From positions 248,001 to 312,000 of the forward strand of contig NZ_JTFC01000031.1 in the NCBI RefSeq assembly GCF_003991225.1: a stretch of DNA of 64,000 nucleotides, written 5' to 3'. The notes beneath the pieces are model-generated. The model searched no databases, was not told the DNA's origin, and worked only from the letters and a program-made list of their open reading frames with translations. Shown piece by piece: positions 1 to 8,846 of this stretch (position 1 is its first letter; the number at the start of each line of letters is the position of its first letter). Origin of the DNA: Candidatus Kurthia intestinigallinarum (GTDB lineage Bacteria; Bacillota; Bacilli; Bacillales_A; Planococcaceae). The position numbers and the translations under genes are program-made.

Positions 1-670
1 TTAAAACGTCCTTTGCTAGCAAGTGAAAAAAATTCACCCTTTCCTTACACATATGCTTCATTGAAAATCCTTTATCAGAAATACTTGATAAGCTCAGGAA
101 GCGTCTTTTGGCTACGACATAGTTAAAAATAAGTGCCAAACAATGCCGATATGCATAATAAAAAAGCTTGCGCTATTAATTATCTTGCAGAAAGCAGTCA
201 AGCAAAATTTTTATTCACTATTTTTGTGCATATCATTATTATTTTTGCGCTTATAAAAAAGCCTGTTTTCATGCAAAATGGGTTAAAAAAGGTCGTTTCC
301 GATGCTCTACCGGGTTGTTTTAAGCGACGAACTCGTGCAACTAGCTTGCTCTCTGTCATTTATTTTACACGCGCTAAAATGCGCCATTTTATAAGTACAG
401 TAGCGTGATCTTTGTTCAAAAAAAGCCCCAAACAACGTGAAACGGGGTGAAAATCGACCTCTAGCGGATGTTTTTGAGCCGTTTTTGTCAATACTGCGTG
501 CTAAATTATATTAACTATCGCCAGCTTTATCGTATTTATTTGCGTCTACTCGCTATTCAAACAAATGATTACGCAATATGCAGGTCTATCAGCTTAGCGT
601 TGACACATATTCAAAAATATGTCGTATCGAAAAGACGCTTTCTCGGCTTTTGACGAGTTTTAATTTTTCA
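1..670. other. Left-end stretch without a recognised gene
   Basis: No open frame here has a convincing Shine-Dalgarno sequence, codon pattern or recognisable protein. The composition is AT-rich with many short stops. Small inverted repeats are present, for example CTTTATCA with TTGATAAG near 69-91. A GC-rich half-palindrome next to a run of A near 421-447 could be a weak minus-strand terminator. I see no tRNA, riboswitch or repeat that I recognise. Confidence 0.5.
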
Positions 671-673
671 CAA

Positions 674-703
674 CAAAAAAGCATGTTCACTCGTGAACAT
701 GCT
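674..703 (-). terminator. Intrinsic terminator of the M20 amidohydrolase gene
   Basis: On the minus strand an 11-bp perfect stem (AGCATGTTCAC with GTGAACATGCT) closes a 2-nt loop and is followed by six T residues. It lies just past the stop of the amidohydrolase gene. Confidence 0.85.
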
Positions 704-710
704 GAAAAGA

Positions 711-1850
711 TTATGCTTCTTGCCACTGCGCTAATACACGTACTGCAAGCTCTGCGAAATAATTAGCCGCAACGCTTAAAGCATCTTCTGTCAAACGGAA
801 TGCGGGATGATGCCAGCCATGTGGTCCATCGACGCCCATCCAGACGAAAAAGCCTGGAATCGTTTGCTGATAAAAGGCAAAATCTTCGCCCGCAGGATTT
901 GGAATGGCTTCTACTGCTACATAGCCAATCGCTTCTGCCGCCTCACGTGCAACCGTTTCAAAGCGCGCGGCATTATCTACAACTGGTAAGTACGGGAACC
1001 ACCGGAAATCCGCTTTCGCACCGTAACTTGCGGCAATGCCTTCTGCAAGCGCGCGCATACGTTTACCCGTTGTTTCACGGTCTACTTCTTGGAATGAGCG
1101 TACCGTTCCTTCTAATTCGGCTTTTTCCGGAATGACATTCCACGTATTACCGGCTTGGAATTTTGTGACCGATACAACGGTATTACTAAATGGACTTAGG
1201 TTACGGCTCACAATTGATTGGAAGCCAGCAACAATTTGCGAGGCAATGACGATGGGGTCAATGGTGTCATTTGGAATACCCGCATGACCACCAATGCCTA
1301 CTACATCTAATTCAAAACGGTCCACACTCGCCATTAATGAACCTGATTTTACACCAATCGTACCTACTGGTAATTCCGGTTTATTATGCATACCAAAAAT
1401 CGCGGCAACATTTTGTAGTACACCTTTTTTCACTACGTAATCTGCGCCCTGCGCTACTTCTTCTGCTGGTTGGAAAATAATGCGCACCGTACCTTTTAAC
1501 TCAGCTACACGCTCTTTTAATAAGAGTGCAGCCCCAAGAATCGATGTCGCGTGAAAATCATGTCCACATGCATGCATGATACCATCATTTTTTGATGTGA
1601 ATGTTACGCCAGATTGCTCCGTAATCGGTAATGCATCAATGTCAGCACGTAAGGCGATTAACGGCCCCGCTTGTGCCCCTTTAATTTCTGCAACGACGCC
1701 CGTTTCTAAACCAAAATCAACAATGTCAATGCCCGCTTCTGTTAGCCAATTTGTTAAACGCTTTGTCGTTTCGTACTCATGAAATGACAACTCTGGATGC
1801 TCATGTAGCTCTCGACGATATGCCACTAATTTTTGTTGTAAATCCATCAT
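711..1850 (-). CDS. M20-family metallopeptidase / N-acyl amino acid amidohydrolase
   Basis: The protein (379 aa from this start) is a zinc-dependent amidohydrolase of the M20 (HipO/AmhX/YhaA) type. Such enzymes remove acyl groups from N-acylated amino acids in the cytoplasm. The metal-binding HACGHD motif is at about residues 93-98, the catalytic PAEE at about 128-131, and the C-terminal part has GEDFAFY. The start is the first of two adjacent ATGs, preceded by AGAAGGA at 4-nt spacing; the second ATG (1847) is nearly as good. An upstream in-frame ATG at 1916 has no ribosome site. The gene lies after pdp but a terminator separates them. The substrate cannot be told from sequence. Confidence 0.85.
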   Translation of the reverse strand: MMDLQQKLVAYRRELHEHPELSFHEYETTKRLTNWLTEAGIDIVDFGLETGVVAEIKGAQAGPLIALRADIDALPITEQSGVTFTSKNDGIMHACGHDFHATSILGAALLLKERVAELKGTVRIIFQPAEEVAQGADYVVKKGVLQNVAAIFGMHNKPELPVGTIGVKSGSLMASVDRFELDVVGIGGHAGIPNDTIDPIVIASQIVAGFQSIVSRNLSPFSNTVVSVTKFQAGNTWNVIPEKAELEGTVRSFQEVDRETTGKRMRALAEGIAASYGAKADFRWFPYLPVVDNAARFETVAREAAEAIGYVAVEAIPNPAGEDFAFYQQTIPGFFVWMGVDGPHGWHHPAFRLTEDALSVAANYFAELAVRVLAQWQEA

Positions 1851-1922
1851 TTGTTCCTTCTTTCTATCTTCTTGTGTTTCATCGTATGCTCGAACGACAT
1901 GCTTGTCAATATTCAAGTAATC

Positions 1923-1957
1923 AAAAAAAGCGCCAGGAACATGTCCTAGCGCTTTTT
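1923..1957 (-). terminator. Terminator after pdp
   Basis: Minus-strand stem AGCGCTAGGA with TCCTGGCGCT around a 5-nt loop, flanked by T and A runs, immediately after the pdp stop. It separates the drm-pdp transcript from the amidohydrolase gene. Confidence 0.85.
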
Positions 1958-1963
1958 TGCCGA

Positions 1964-3268
1964 TTACTCGGTAATCACTTCTTCAATTAATGCTGGAATG
2001 GCTGGTTTGGTATCGACAATTGAAATATTCGCATAGATTTTTTCGATAACTTCTTGCACATCTTCGCGGTTCGCGTAGATTGTTACAAGTGAGTCGCCCT
2101 CTTCTACGGCGTCACCCACTTTTTTGTGTAGCATTAACCCAACAGCTAAATCGATTTCAGATTCTTTTGTTGCGCGTCCTGCACCAAGTAGCATCGCCGC
2201 TGTCCCGATTTCATCCGCCACAATATGACCGATAAAGCCTGCTTGTTTTGCTGGAACTTCTACTTTGTATTTCGCCTGTGGTAATAGTGATGGATCATCT
2301 GCTACTGCAGGATTGCCACCTTGTGCCTCAACAAATTGCTTAAACACGTCTAGCGCCTTACCGTTTGCAATCACTTCTTTTAGCTGTTCACGTGCTTCTT
2401 CCAGCGTTGTGGCATGACCTGCTACAACAACCATTTGAGAGCCAAGTGTTAAGCATAGCTCTGTTAAGTCCTCTGGTCCATTGCCTTGTAATGTTTCAAT
2501 CGCCTCTTTTACTTCAAGCGCATTACCGATTGCTGCGCCAAGTGGCTGGTCCATATCTGAAATGATGGCCATTGTTTTACGACCGACTGCATTCCCGATT
2601 TTCACCATCGCTTTCGCTAATTTAATCGAGTCTTCCTTCGTTTTCATAAACGCACCGTCACCTGTTTTAACGTCTAACACGATCGCGTCAGACCCAGCAG
2701 CGATTTTTTTACTCATAATTGAGCTCGCAATTAACGGAATGCTTGAAACAGTGCCTGTTACGTCACGTAATGCATACAGTTTTTTATCAGCCGGTGTTAA
2801 ATTACCTGATTGTCCGATAACAGCTACTTTAATGTCATTTACTTGTTTCGCAAACTGCTTTGTCGTTAATTCCACATGGAAGCCTTCAATTGCTTCTAAC
2901 TTATCGATTGTACCACCTGTATGACCTAGGCCACGACCACTCATCTTCGCTACCGGAACACCTGTAGCCGCTACTAATGGGCCAAGTACAAGCGTTGTTG
3001 TATCGCCCACACCACCTGTCGAGTGCTTATCAACTTTTACACCATCAATGGCAGACAAATCAATTTGGTCACCTGATTCAACCATTGCCATTGTTAAATC
3101 AGCACGTTCGCGGTCCGACATATCTTGGAAATAAATGGCCATTGCTAAGCTACTTGCTTGATAATCTGGAATTGTACCATTTGTATAACCTTCAATAAAG
3201 AAGCGAATTTCTTCTGTTGTTAATTCATGTCCGTCGCGTTTCTTTTCAATAATATCTACCATGCGCAT
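1964..3268 (-). CDS. pdp: Pyrimidine-nucleoside phosphorylase
   Basis: Pdp splits uridine, deoxyuridine and thymidine with phosphate, giving free base and (deoxy)ribose-1-phosphate in pyrimidine salvage. At 434 aa it has the usual family length. It shows the phosphate/nucleoside signature [13 protein letters not shown] near residue 82 and [11 protein letters not shown] near residue 110. I chose the ATG at 3268 because GAGGGATT lies 5 nt upstream; an in-frame ATG at 3283 overlaps that Shine-Dalgarno and has none of its own. It lies 35 bp downstream of drm, whose enzyme takes the sugar phosphate onward, so the two form a nucleoside-catabolism operon. In B. subtilis drm is followed by pupG and dacF-spoIIA instead. 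Confidence 0.93.
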   Translation of the reverse strand: MRMVDIIEKKRDGHELTTEEIRFFIEGYTNGTIPDYQASSLAMAIYFQDMSDRERADLTMAMVESGDQIDLSAIDGVKVDKHSTGGVGDTTTLVLGPLVAATGVPVAKMSGRGLGHTGGTIDKLEAIEGFHVELTTKQFAKQVNDIKVAVIGQSGNLTPADKKLYALRDVTGTVSSIPLIASSIMSKKIAAGSDAIVLDVKTGDGAFMKTKEDSIKLAKAMVKIGNAVGRKTMAIISDMDQPLGAAIGNALEVKEAIETLQGNGPEDLTELCLTLGSQMVVVAGHATTLEEAREQLKEVIANGKALDVFKQFVEAQGGNPAVADDPSLLPQAKYKVEVPAKQAGFIGHIVADEIGTAAMLLGAGRATKESEIDLAVGLMLHKKVGDAVEEGDSLVTIYANREDVQEVIEKIYANISIVDTKPAIPALIEEVITE

Positions 3269-3303
3269 CGTATAATCCCTCATTTCATCAAGTTAAAATC
3301 AAG

Positions 3304-4503
3304 TTAGTTTAGGTCATTTAAGAAACTGTCACCGTACTGTGGTAGCGAGACGTCGAAGTTATCCGCTACCGTTGCGCCAAGTGAGGCGAAAGTATTCATT
3401 TTTGGTAATGCTTTTCCGCCATTAACGAAGCGTTTTGAATATGCGATTAATGGCACATATTCACGTGTATGATCCGTCCCTGGGAAGGTTGGGTCATTGC
3501 CATGGTCTGCTGTGATTAATAATAAATCATCCTCACCCATTGCCTCTAACACTTCTGGTAAGCGGCGGTCAAACTCTTGTAATGCCTCTCCGTAACCAAG
3601 TGGATCGCGGCGGTGACCAAAGTTCGCATCAAAATCGACTAAGTTCAGGAATGATAAACCATGGAAGTCACGTTTTACGACATCCACTAATTTATCCATA
3701 CCGTCCGTGTTGTCTTTTGTACGAATGGCTTCTGTGACACCTTCGCCATTGTAAATATCTGAAATTTTACCAAGTGCGATAACGTCTAAATTGGCATCTT
3801 TCAGCTCATTCATTACGGTACGACCAAATGGTTTTAATGCATAATCATGACGATTAGACGTACGTGTAAAGCTTCCTGGCTCACCAACGAATGGACGTGC
3901 AATGACACGACCTACTAAAAATTCTGGTTTTTGTGTGAGCTCACGTGCGATTTCACAAATTTTATATAATTCATCTAACGGCACAATATCTTCATGTGCG
4001 GCAATTTGCATAACAGGGTCAGCAGATGTATAAACGATTAAGGCACCTGTTTCCATATGCTCCTTCCCGTAATCCTCGATAACCGCTGTACCTGAGTACG
4101 GTAAGTTACATAAGATTTTGCGTCCTGTACGCGCTTCCAATTCATCTAATAATTCTTTCGGGAAGCCTTCTGGGTATACTTTAAATGGTTTGTCGATGTT
4201 TAGGCCCATGATTTCCCAGTGACCTGTCATCGTATCTTTTCCTACAGATGCCTCTTGCATATAGCCAAAATAAGCCTCTGGTTTATCAACACTTGTCATC
4301 CCTTGTAAATCTTCGCGGCCCACTAAGCTACGAATATTCGTATAACCTAAACGTTCCATATTTGGCATATGAAGCCCTTTCATTTCTTCCGCGATGTGCC
4401 CTAGTGTATCAGCACCTACATCATTAAAGTTTGCTGCGTCTGGAGCTTCGCCGATTCCGACAGAGTCCATAACGATTAAGTGAATACGTTTAAATGGTTT
4501 CAT
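3304..4503 (-). CDS. drm: Phosphopentomutase
   Basis: The enzyme (DeoB/Drm, 399 aa) interconverts (deoxy)ribose-1-phosphate and -5-phosphate. It links nucleoside phosphorolysis to central metabolism and belongs to the alkaline-phosphatase superfamily with two Mn ions. Metal-binding motifs are visible at the N-terminus ([13 protein letters not shown], residues 11-23) and C-terminus ([19 protein letters not shown], about 322-340). It follows xerD by about 85 bp and precedes pdp. The xerD-drm order matches B. subtilis. Upstream, AGGAGGG lies close to the start. Confidence 0.95.
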   Translation of the reverse strand: MKPFKRIHLIVMDSVGIGEAPDAANFNDVGADTLGHIAEEMKGLHMPNMERLGYTNIRSLVGREDLQGMTSVDKPEAYFGYMQEASVGKDTMTGHWEIMGLNIDKPFKVYPEGFPKELLDELEARTGRKILCNLPYSGTAVIEDYGKEHMETGALIVYTSADPVMQIAAHEDIVPLDELYKICEIARELTQKPEFLVGRVIARPFVGEPGSFTRTSNRHDYALKPFGRTVMNELKDANLDVIALGKISDIYNGEGVTEAIRTKDNTDGMDKLVDVVKRDFHGLSFLNLVDFDANFGHRRDPLGYGEALQEFDRRLPEVLEAMGEDDLLLITADHGNDPTFPGTDHTREYVPLIAYSKRFVNGGKALPKMNTFASLGATVADNFDVSLPQYGDSFLNDLN

Positions 4504-4587
4504 TAGAAAAACCCTCCTATCAATTACTTACATTCTAACAAATTTTCATGAAAAATAAACGTCAGACCTCTGACATTCTAAAAAAAA

Positions 4588-5490
4588 TTACGCACGTGGA
4601 TGGAACGTCTTATAAACCTCTCGTAGACGTGTTTTACTAATATGTGTATAAATCTGCGTCGTTGAAATATCCGCGTGACCTAACAACTCCTGAACAGCAC
4701 GTAAATCTGCGCCATTTTCAATCAAATGGGTCGCAAAGGAATGGCGGAAAATATGCGGTGTCATCTTCTCAATACCCACTTTTGATGCGTATCCCTTCAA
4801 TAGCTTCCAAACACCCTGTCTCGTTAACCTTTTCCCTCGTTGGTTTAAAAATAACGCCTCCGTGCGATTCTCTGGCTTTTCAAGCACAAAGCGTCCCTGG
4901 TTTAAGTACGTCTCGCAAGCCGCAATGGCTGATCGACCTAGTGGCACAATACGCTCCTTTCCACCTTTACCGAAAACGCGCACAAAGCCCATCGTCAAAT
5001 GCAGGTCCTCACAGTTTAAATCAATACACTCTGAAATCCTCATTCCTGTCGCATACAATAGCTCTAGCATTGCACGGTCGCGTATATTTGCAGGTGGCTT
5101 CGCATTTGCAGTCGCATTAATAAGGGTATCTACTTGTTCAATCGTGAGCACTTCAGGAAGCTTCTGCTCAAGCTTCGGGAGCTCAATATGAACGGTTGGG
5201 TCATTGGCGCAGCGTTTTTCACGTAATAAAAACTGATGAAATGACCGAATGGCAGAAATATGACGCGAAACAGTACGCGCGGTATTCCCTGCTTCACGCA
5301 ACTGTTGTAAATGAAGTAAAATATGTACCCGTTCAATATCATCGAAATGCTTTATGTTTTGCACTTCAAAAAGATGCGTAACATAGCTCATTAAATCACG
5401 CTCATATGACGTGAGCGTATTGGCCGCAAGCTGTCGCTCCACACGTAAAAAGTGCAAATAATCCGCTACGGCATCTGTTTGTTGTTCCAT
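4588..5490 (-). CDS. xerD: Site-specific tyrosine recombinase XerD
   Basis: XerD (RipX in B. subtilis) acts with XerC/CodV at dif to resolve chromosome dimers. The 300-aa protein has an N-terminal SAM-like core-binding domain (about 1-95) and a C-terminal catalytic domain. All active-site residues are visible: R151, K175, H246-x-x-R249, H272 and the nucleophile Y281. GGAGGG lies 5 nt before the ATG. It sits between fur and drm as in B. subtilis. Confidence 0.94.
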   Translation of the reverse strand: MEQQTDAVADYLHFLRVERQLAANTLTSYERDLMSYVTHLFEVQNIKHFDDIERVHILLHLQQLREAGNTARTVSRHISAIRSFHQFLLREKRCANDPTVHIELPKLEQKLPEVLTIEQVDTLINATANAKPPANIRDRAMLELLYATGMRISECIDLNCEDLHLTMGFVRVFGKGGKERIVPLGRSAIAACETYLNQGRFVLEKPENRTEALFLNQRGKRLTRQGVWKLLKGYASKVGIEKMTPHIFRHSFATHLIENGADLRAVQELLGHADISTTQIYTHISKTRLREVYKTFHPRA

Positions 5491-5504
5491 CTAATCCCTC
5501 CAAT

Positions 5505-5563
5505 AAAAAAAAGGACAGCATCTGCTATCCTTCCTCTAAGCTATAAACGTATCATGCTGTCCT
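5505..5563 (-). terminator. Terminator of fur
   Basis: Minus-strand stem AGGACAGCAT with ATGCTGTCCT (10 bp) closes a ~40-nt loop and is followed by eight T residues. It lies between fur and xerD, so xerD probably has its own promoter or depends on read-through. Confidence 0.7.
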
Positions 5564-5590
5564 ATCTACTAGCTTATTCAATAGGAAGTT

Positions 5591-6052
5591 TTATTGTTCA
5601 TCTTCGTTTGCATGACGTTCATTACAACGCCAGCAAATACCATGAAATGTTAAGCGGTGGTCCTTAACTGTGAAATTCCAGCGTTTTTCAACGACTGCTT
5701 CAACATCGTCAAGCAAGTCTTCTTGAATTTCATCAACGGCGCCACATTCGATACAAACAAGGTGGTGATGGAAGTGAGCTGCGCCTTCTTGACGAAGATC
5801 ATAACGAGAAACTCCGTCACCGAAGTTAATTTTATCGACAATTTTTAGCTCTGTTAAAAGCTCTAGTGTACGATATACTGTCGCTAGCCCAATTTCCGGT
5901 GCTTTTTCTTTTACGAGTAAATAAACATCCTCAGCGCTGAGGTGGTCTTCTTCGTTTTCTAAAAGCACGCGTACCGTTGCTTCACGTTGCGGCGTCAGTT
6001 TATAGCTCGCACCATGTAGTTGTTTTTTAATACGATCAATACGGCTTTCCAT
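5591..6052 (-). CDS. fur: Fur-family transcriptional regulator (ferric uptake regulator)
   Basis: This is a 153-aa Fur-family metalloregulator with an N-terminal winged helix (about 15-80) and a C-terminal dimerisation domain. It has two CxxC pairs for structural zinc (C100/C103 and C140/C143) and the regulatory HHH cluster at 95-97. Its position next to xerD and drm is that of B. subtilis Fur rather than PerR or Zur. It is preceded by a sigma-A-like promoter and, further up, PerR-like boxes. GGGGGGCG lies before the ATG. It probably represses iron-uptake genes with Fe(II) as co-repressor. Confidence 0.9.
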   Translation of the reverse strand: MESRIDRIKKQLHGASYKLTPQREATVRVLLENEEDHLSAEDVYLLVKEKAPEIGLATVYRTLELLTELKIVDKINFGDGVSRYDLRQEGAAHFHHHLVCIECGAVDEIQEDLLDDVEAVVEKRWNFTVKDHRLTFHGICWRCNERHANEDEQ

Positions 6053-6076
6053 ATGACGCCCCCCTAAACTGTTCCT

Positions 6077-6106
6077 ATTATACCAAACTCTAAATTATAT
6101 TTTCAA
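6077..6106 (-). promoter_or_regulatory. Sigma-A promoter of fur
   Basis: Minus strand: -35 TTGAAA (6101-6106), an 18-nt spacer, and -10 TATAAT (6077-6082). The -10 hexamer ends about 24 bp before the fur start codon. Confidence 0.65.
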
Positions 6107-6126
6107 TATGATATAAGTTATTTAAA

Positions 6127-6158
6127 TTAGAATGATTACTAAATTAGAATAATTATAA
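6127..6158. promoter_or_regulatory. PerR-like operator (two boxes) upstream of fur
   Basis: The box at 6144-6158, TTAGAATAATTATAA, matches the PerR consensus TTATAATNATTATAA at all but one specified position. A second, poorer copy TTAGAATGATTACTA lies at 6127-6141. They sit 21 bp upstream of the fur -35. In B. subtilis fur is a PerR-regulon member, which fits. A Fur or Zur site is an alternative because the family boxes overlap. Confidence 0.55.
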
Positions 6159-6260
6159 AATGATTTTCAATTAGTAACTGCTACATGGACTATATTAGCG
6201 AAATATCATAAAAAATCAACTATTTTCACTTAAATCGGGAGTTTCTACATAAGAATCATT

Positions 6261-6803
6261 CTATTTCCTTTGTTGATTGTATAGCCACATGACCGCAATA
6301 ATCGTTTTCGCATCACAAATCGCACCTTGTGCCATGAGGTTTTGTGCTTCTTCTAATGTAATCGCTGACATTTCAACAAATTCATCGTCATCTAATGCCG
6401 CAGGGTTGTCGAGTTTGAAAATATCACGTGCGACAAAAATGTGCACGACCTCGTCACAAAAGCCTGGTGATGTCACAACCTCTTGTAAATACGTTAAGTT
6501 TTGCGTGCCGTAGCCTGTTTCTTCCTCAAGCTCGCGTAGCGCACAAACCGTTAAATCCTCACCCGGCTCGATTTTACCTGCTGGAATTTCGACGATTGAG
6601 CGATTTAACGCTTTACGGTATTGTTCGACAACAATTAATTTGCCATCCGCTGTAATCGGAATAATCCCAACCGCACCAGGATGTTTCACGATTTCACGCT
6701 TCGCTTGTTCCCCGTCTGGTAATGTTACAGTATCTACTTGTACTTGAATAACGCGGCCACTAAAAATCGGTTCTGTTGCAATCGTTTTTTCTTCAAATTT
6801 CAT
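6261..6803 (-). CDS. nudF: ADP-ribose pyrophosphatase (Nudix)
   Basis: This 180-aa Nudix hydrolase splits ADP-ribose into AMP and ribose-5-phosphate. The full Nudix box GX5EX7REUXEEXGU is present at residues 76-98, with REL and EEETG at 90-97. It begins AGGAGAAAAAAG before the ATG. It is divergent from the aldo/keto reductase gene (yqkF), the same neighbour as in B. subtilis. Confidence 0.9.
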   Translation of the reverse strand: MKFEEKTIATEPIFSGRVIQVQVDTVTLPDGEQAKREIVKHPGAVGIIPITADGKLIVVEQYRKALNRSIVEIPAGKIEPGEDLTVCALRELEEETGYGTQNLTYLQEVVTSPGFCDEVVHIFVARDIFKLDNPAALDDDEFVEMSAITLEEAQNLMAQGAICDAKTIIAVMWLYNQQRK

Positions 6804-6874
6804 GCTCTTTTTTCTCCTATCATTTTCCTTTTACTGCTATTCATTGTACCATGTTTTAAAAGGAGGCGTTTAGT

Positions 6875-7777
6875 ATGCGCACACGAAAATTAGGACAAAG
6901 TGAGCTACATATTTCAGAGTTAGGTTTTGGGTGTATGTCGCTGCCATTAGAACGAGCGGAGGCTCAAAAAATAATTGATGTGGCGGTCGATAGCGGCATC
7001 AATTATTTCGACACAGCCGACCTCTATAATAAGGGAGAAAATGAACGCATCGTCGGGGACGCGTTAAAAACAAAACGCGCGAATATTTATATTGCCTCAA
7101 AAGTGGGCAATGTGTGGAATGCAGATGGAGATGGCTGGCACTGGGATGCGTCGAAGGAGCATATTATTAGTGGCTTAAAGGATAGTTTGACACGTCTACA
7201 AACCGATTATCTAGACTTTTACCAGCTTCATGGCGGTACACTCGATGATTCCTTTGAAGAAGTAACAGATGCATTTGAGACGCTAAAAAAAGAAGGGCTG
7301 ATTCGCGCTTACGGCATTTCATCGATTCGTCCAAATGTGTTAAAAACGTTTTTACCAATGAGTGCGGCGGATGGGGTTATGATGCAGTATAGCGCCCTCG
7401 ACCGTCGCCCAGAGGAATGGTTTGATTTCATTACAAAGCAAGGTGCTTCTGTCGTGTCACGTGGTACGGTCGCAAAAGGCTTATTAACGAATGAGTGGGC
7501 GAAGCGCTTGCAAAAGCATGATGGCTATTTATCGTATTCACAGCAGCAATTAACGGATACACTTGGCCATATCGCTGATGCGTATCCTGACGTCCTATCA
7601 GCAGCAATTGGCTACAATTTAGCGCACCCGGCTGTTGCAAGCACGATTGTTGGCGCCTCTAACGTGGCACAACTAACACAAAATATCGATGCGTATCACC
7701 GTCTGCCAGCTGATTTTGATTATGCCGCACTAGCAGGTTTAACAAAAAAAGAACTGTATACGACACATCGCGACTAA
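6875..7777 (+). CDS. yqkF: Aldo/keto reductase YqkF-like
   Basis: This 300-aa NADPH-dependent aldo/keto reductase is predicted to form a TIM barrel. The catalytic residues D-Y-K-H can be assigned to FDTADLY (about 46-52), ASKVG (about 75) and YQLHGG (about 115). AAAGGAGG lies 8 nt before the ATG. Its neighbours nudF and yqkE match B. subtilis YqkF. The physiological substrate is unknown; aldehydes or ketones are typical. Confidence 0.85.
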   Translation: MRTRKLGQSELHISELGFGCMSLPLERAEAQKIIDVAVDSGINYFDTADLYNKGENERIVGDALKTKRANIYIASKVGNVWNADGDGWHWDASKEHIISGLKDSLTRLQTDYLDFYQLHGGTLDDSFEEVTDAFETLKKEGLIRAYGISSIRPNVLKTFLPMSAADGVMMQYSALDRRPEEWFDFITKQGASVVSRGTVAKGLLTNEWAKRLQKHDGYLSYSQQQLTDTLGHIADAYPDVLSAAIGYNLAHPAVASTIVGASNVAQLTQNIDAYHRLPADFDYAALAGLTKKELYTTHRD

Positions 7778-7856
7778 TATGAAAGGATAGCGGTTCGTCA
7801 CAAAAAAGGTATTACTTTTTTGGACTGCGCTAAAGAGCTGACACAATATAAAAAGT

Positions 7857-7901
7857 AAAAAAACACTTTCAAGGATATACATCTTTGAAGGTGTTTTTTT
7901 T
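7857..7901 (+). terminator. Terminator downstream of yqkF
   Basis: Inverted repeat AAAAACACTTTCAA with TTGAAGGTGTTTTT, followed by a T run. The stem is symmetrical, so it may work in both directions. Confidence 0.8.
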
Positions 7902-7998
7902 AATGGGCAAAACCGATAATCGAACCTTATAAAAGAGTGGAATGAATAGATATGCTTAGTACGGTTTAATACATAGCATCAAAAAAGAGCAAAGAAAA

Positions 7999-8045
7999 GG
8001 CGTTATCATGCGCATACCCCGAACGGCACGCCTACTGATAACGCC
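7999..8045 (-). repeat. Dispersed hairpin repeat GGCGTTATCA, copy 1 (likely yqkE terminator)
   Basis: A 10-bp perfect stem GGCGTTATCA/TGATAACGCC encloses a 27-nt loop. On the minus strand it is followed by TTTTCTTT, so it can end yqkE transcription. Homologous copies occur at 28128 and 34009. The rest of 7778-8103 holds the yqkF terminator and no recognisable gene. Confidence 0.75.
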
Positions 8046-8103
8046 ATCATTGAGCTATTCTTTCTTAAAAGGCTTTTAAGAATCCAAAATGAGTTTTAAT
8101 ACT

Positions 8104-8364
8104 TTATTTTTTTGAATTGGTATCGCCAAAGCCGTACTCATCTAATAGTTCAGAAAAGGACATGTTTTTCTCACGTTGCTTTTTCTCTTTTATCGCTTGT
8201 TCTTTCGCTGCTTGTTTGGCGGCTTGCTCTTTTTGCTCTAATTCTTTTTTAGCATTTTTTAACTGCGCAAGTAAATCGCCACCAAGTTGATCAGCTAATG
8301 TTACTTTATCATCTTGTTGTTTTTTTGCGCCACCCTGTGCTTGACGCTGTTGTTTTTTTGCCAT
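8104..8364 (-). CDS. yqkE: YqkE-like protein (DUF3886)
   Basis: This 86-aa, very charged cytoplasmic protein is rich in Lys, Gln and Glu. It has a predicted long helix or coiled coil at about 30-68 and a conserved C-terminal SFSELLDEYGFGD segment. It matches the DUF3886 family of unknown function, and its place near yqkF and nudF agrees with B. subtilis. AGGAGGA lies 5 nt before the ATG. No function can be assigned. Confidence 0.8.
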   Translation of the reverse strand: MAKKQQRQAQGGAKKQQDDKVTLADQLGGDLLAQLKNAKKELEQKEQAAKQAAKEQAIKEKKQREKNMSFSELLDEYGFGDTNSKK

Positions 8365-8379
8365 GAAAATTCCTCCTAT

Positions 8380-8425
8380 AAAAAACAGCTACCTAAACGG
8401 CTCAATATTGAGTTATCAGGTAGCT
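8380..8425 (-). terminator. Terminator of yneF
   Basis: Minus-strand stem AGCTACCT/AGGTAGCT with an internal smaller repeat, followed by TTTTTT. It lies between yneF and the yqkE ribosome site. Confidence 0.75.
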
Positions 8426-8435
8426 AGTCAAACAA

Positions 8436-8681
8436 TTATTTTTTATTTTTTTTACCAAGTTGTTGGTCAGTTGCTTTATTCATTTGAGACATTACTTGAC
8501 GTACTTGTTTTTCAGATGGTTTACGACCCATTTGCGTCATCATCATACGAAGCATATCTTCATTGATTGGTGGATTTTCTTTAAGGTATTTCATCATATA
8601 TTGACGAGCCATAAAGAAACCGCCGACAGCACCCACGATAAGGGCTACAATGATAAGAACGATAGCTAATGCTGTATTCAC
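8436..8681 (-). CDS. yneF: YneF family membrane protein (UPF0154)
   Basis: This 81-aa protein has one N-terminal membrane helix (about 3-25), then a basic, Met-rich cytoplasmic helix with the conserved [17 protein letters not shown] segment. The start is GTG at 8681: AGGAGG lies 7 nt upstream, and the product then begins directly with the membrane helix as in relatives. An upstream ATG (8732) would put extra charged residues first and lacks a ribosome site. Function is unknown. In B. subtilis sirA lies between tkt and yneF; here it is absent. Confidence 0.85.
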   Translation of the reverse strand: MNTALAIVLIIVALIVGAVGGFFMARQYMMKYLKENPPINEDMLRMMMTQMGRKPSEKQVRQVMSQMNKATDQQLGKKNKK

Positions 8682-8792
8682 GTAGTTTCCTCCTCTTTTG
8701 CATAAAACGAGATAAATCTCTCCGAAAGTCATTATACAATAAAAACTTTATCGTTACTAGCGTTTGCGGAATTTCATCCTTCGTTCACAATT

Positions 8793-8832
8793 AAAAAAAG
8801 ACGAAGACGGCCTTTTCGCCCATCTTCGTCTT
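8793..8832 (-). terminator. Terminator of tkt
   Basis: Minus-strand stem AAGACGAAGATGG with CCGTCTTCGTCTT, followed by seven T residues. Confidence 0.85.
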
Positions 8833-8846
8833 CCTTTTCTATTAAA

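Noticed and set aside
133-408. 91-residue open frame at the left end
   Set aside because: No Shine-Dalgarno, low-complexity composition, no recognisable protein pattern; likely chance in AT-rich intergenic DNA.
4561-4580. Short repeat GTCAGA/TCTGAC before xerD's end as a terminator
   Set aside because: The stem is only 6 bp with a weak T tract; not strong enough to report as a feature.
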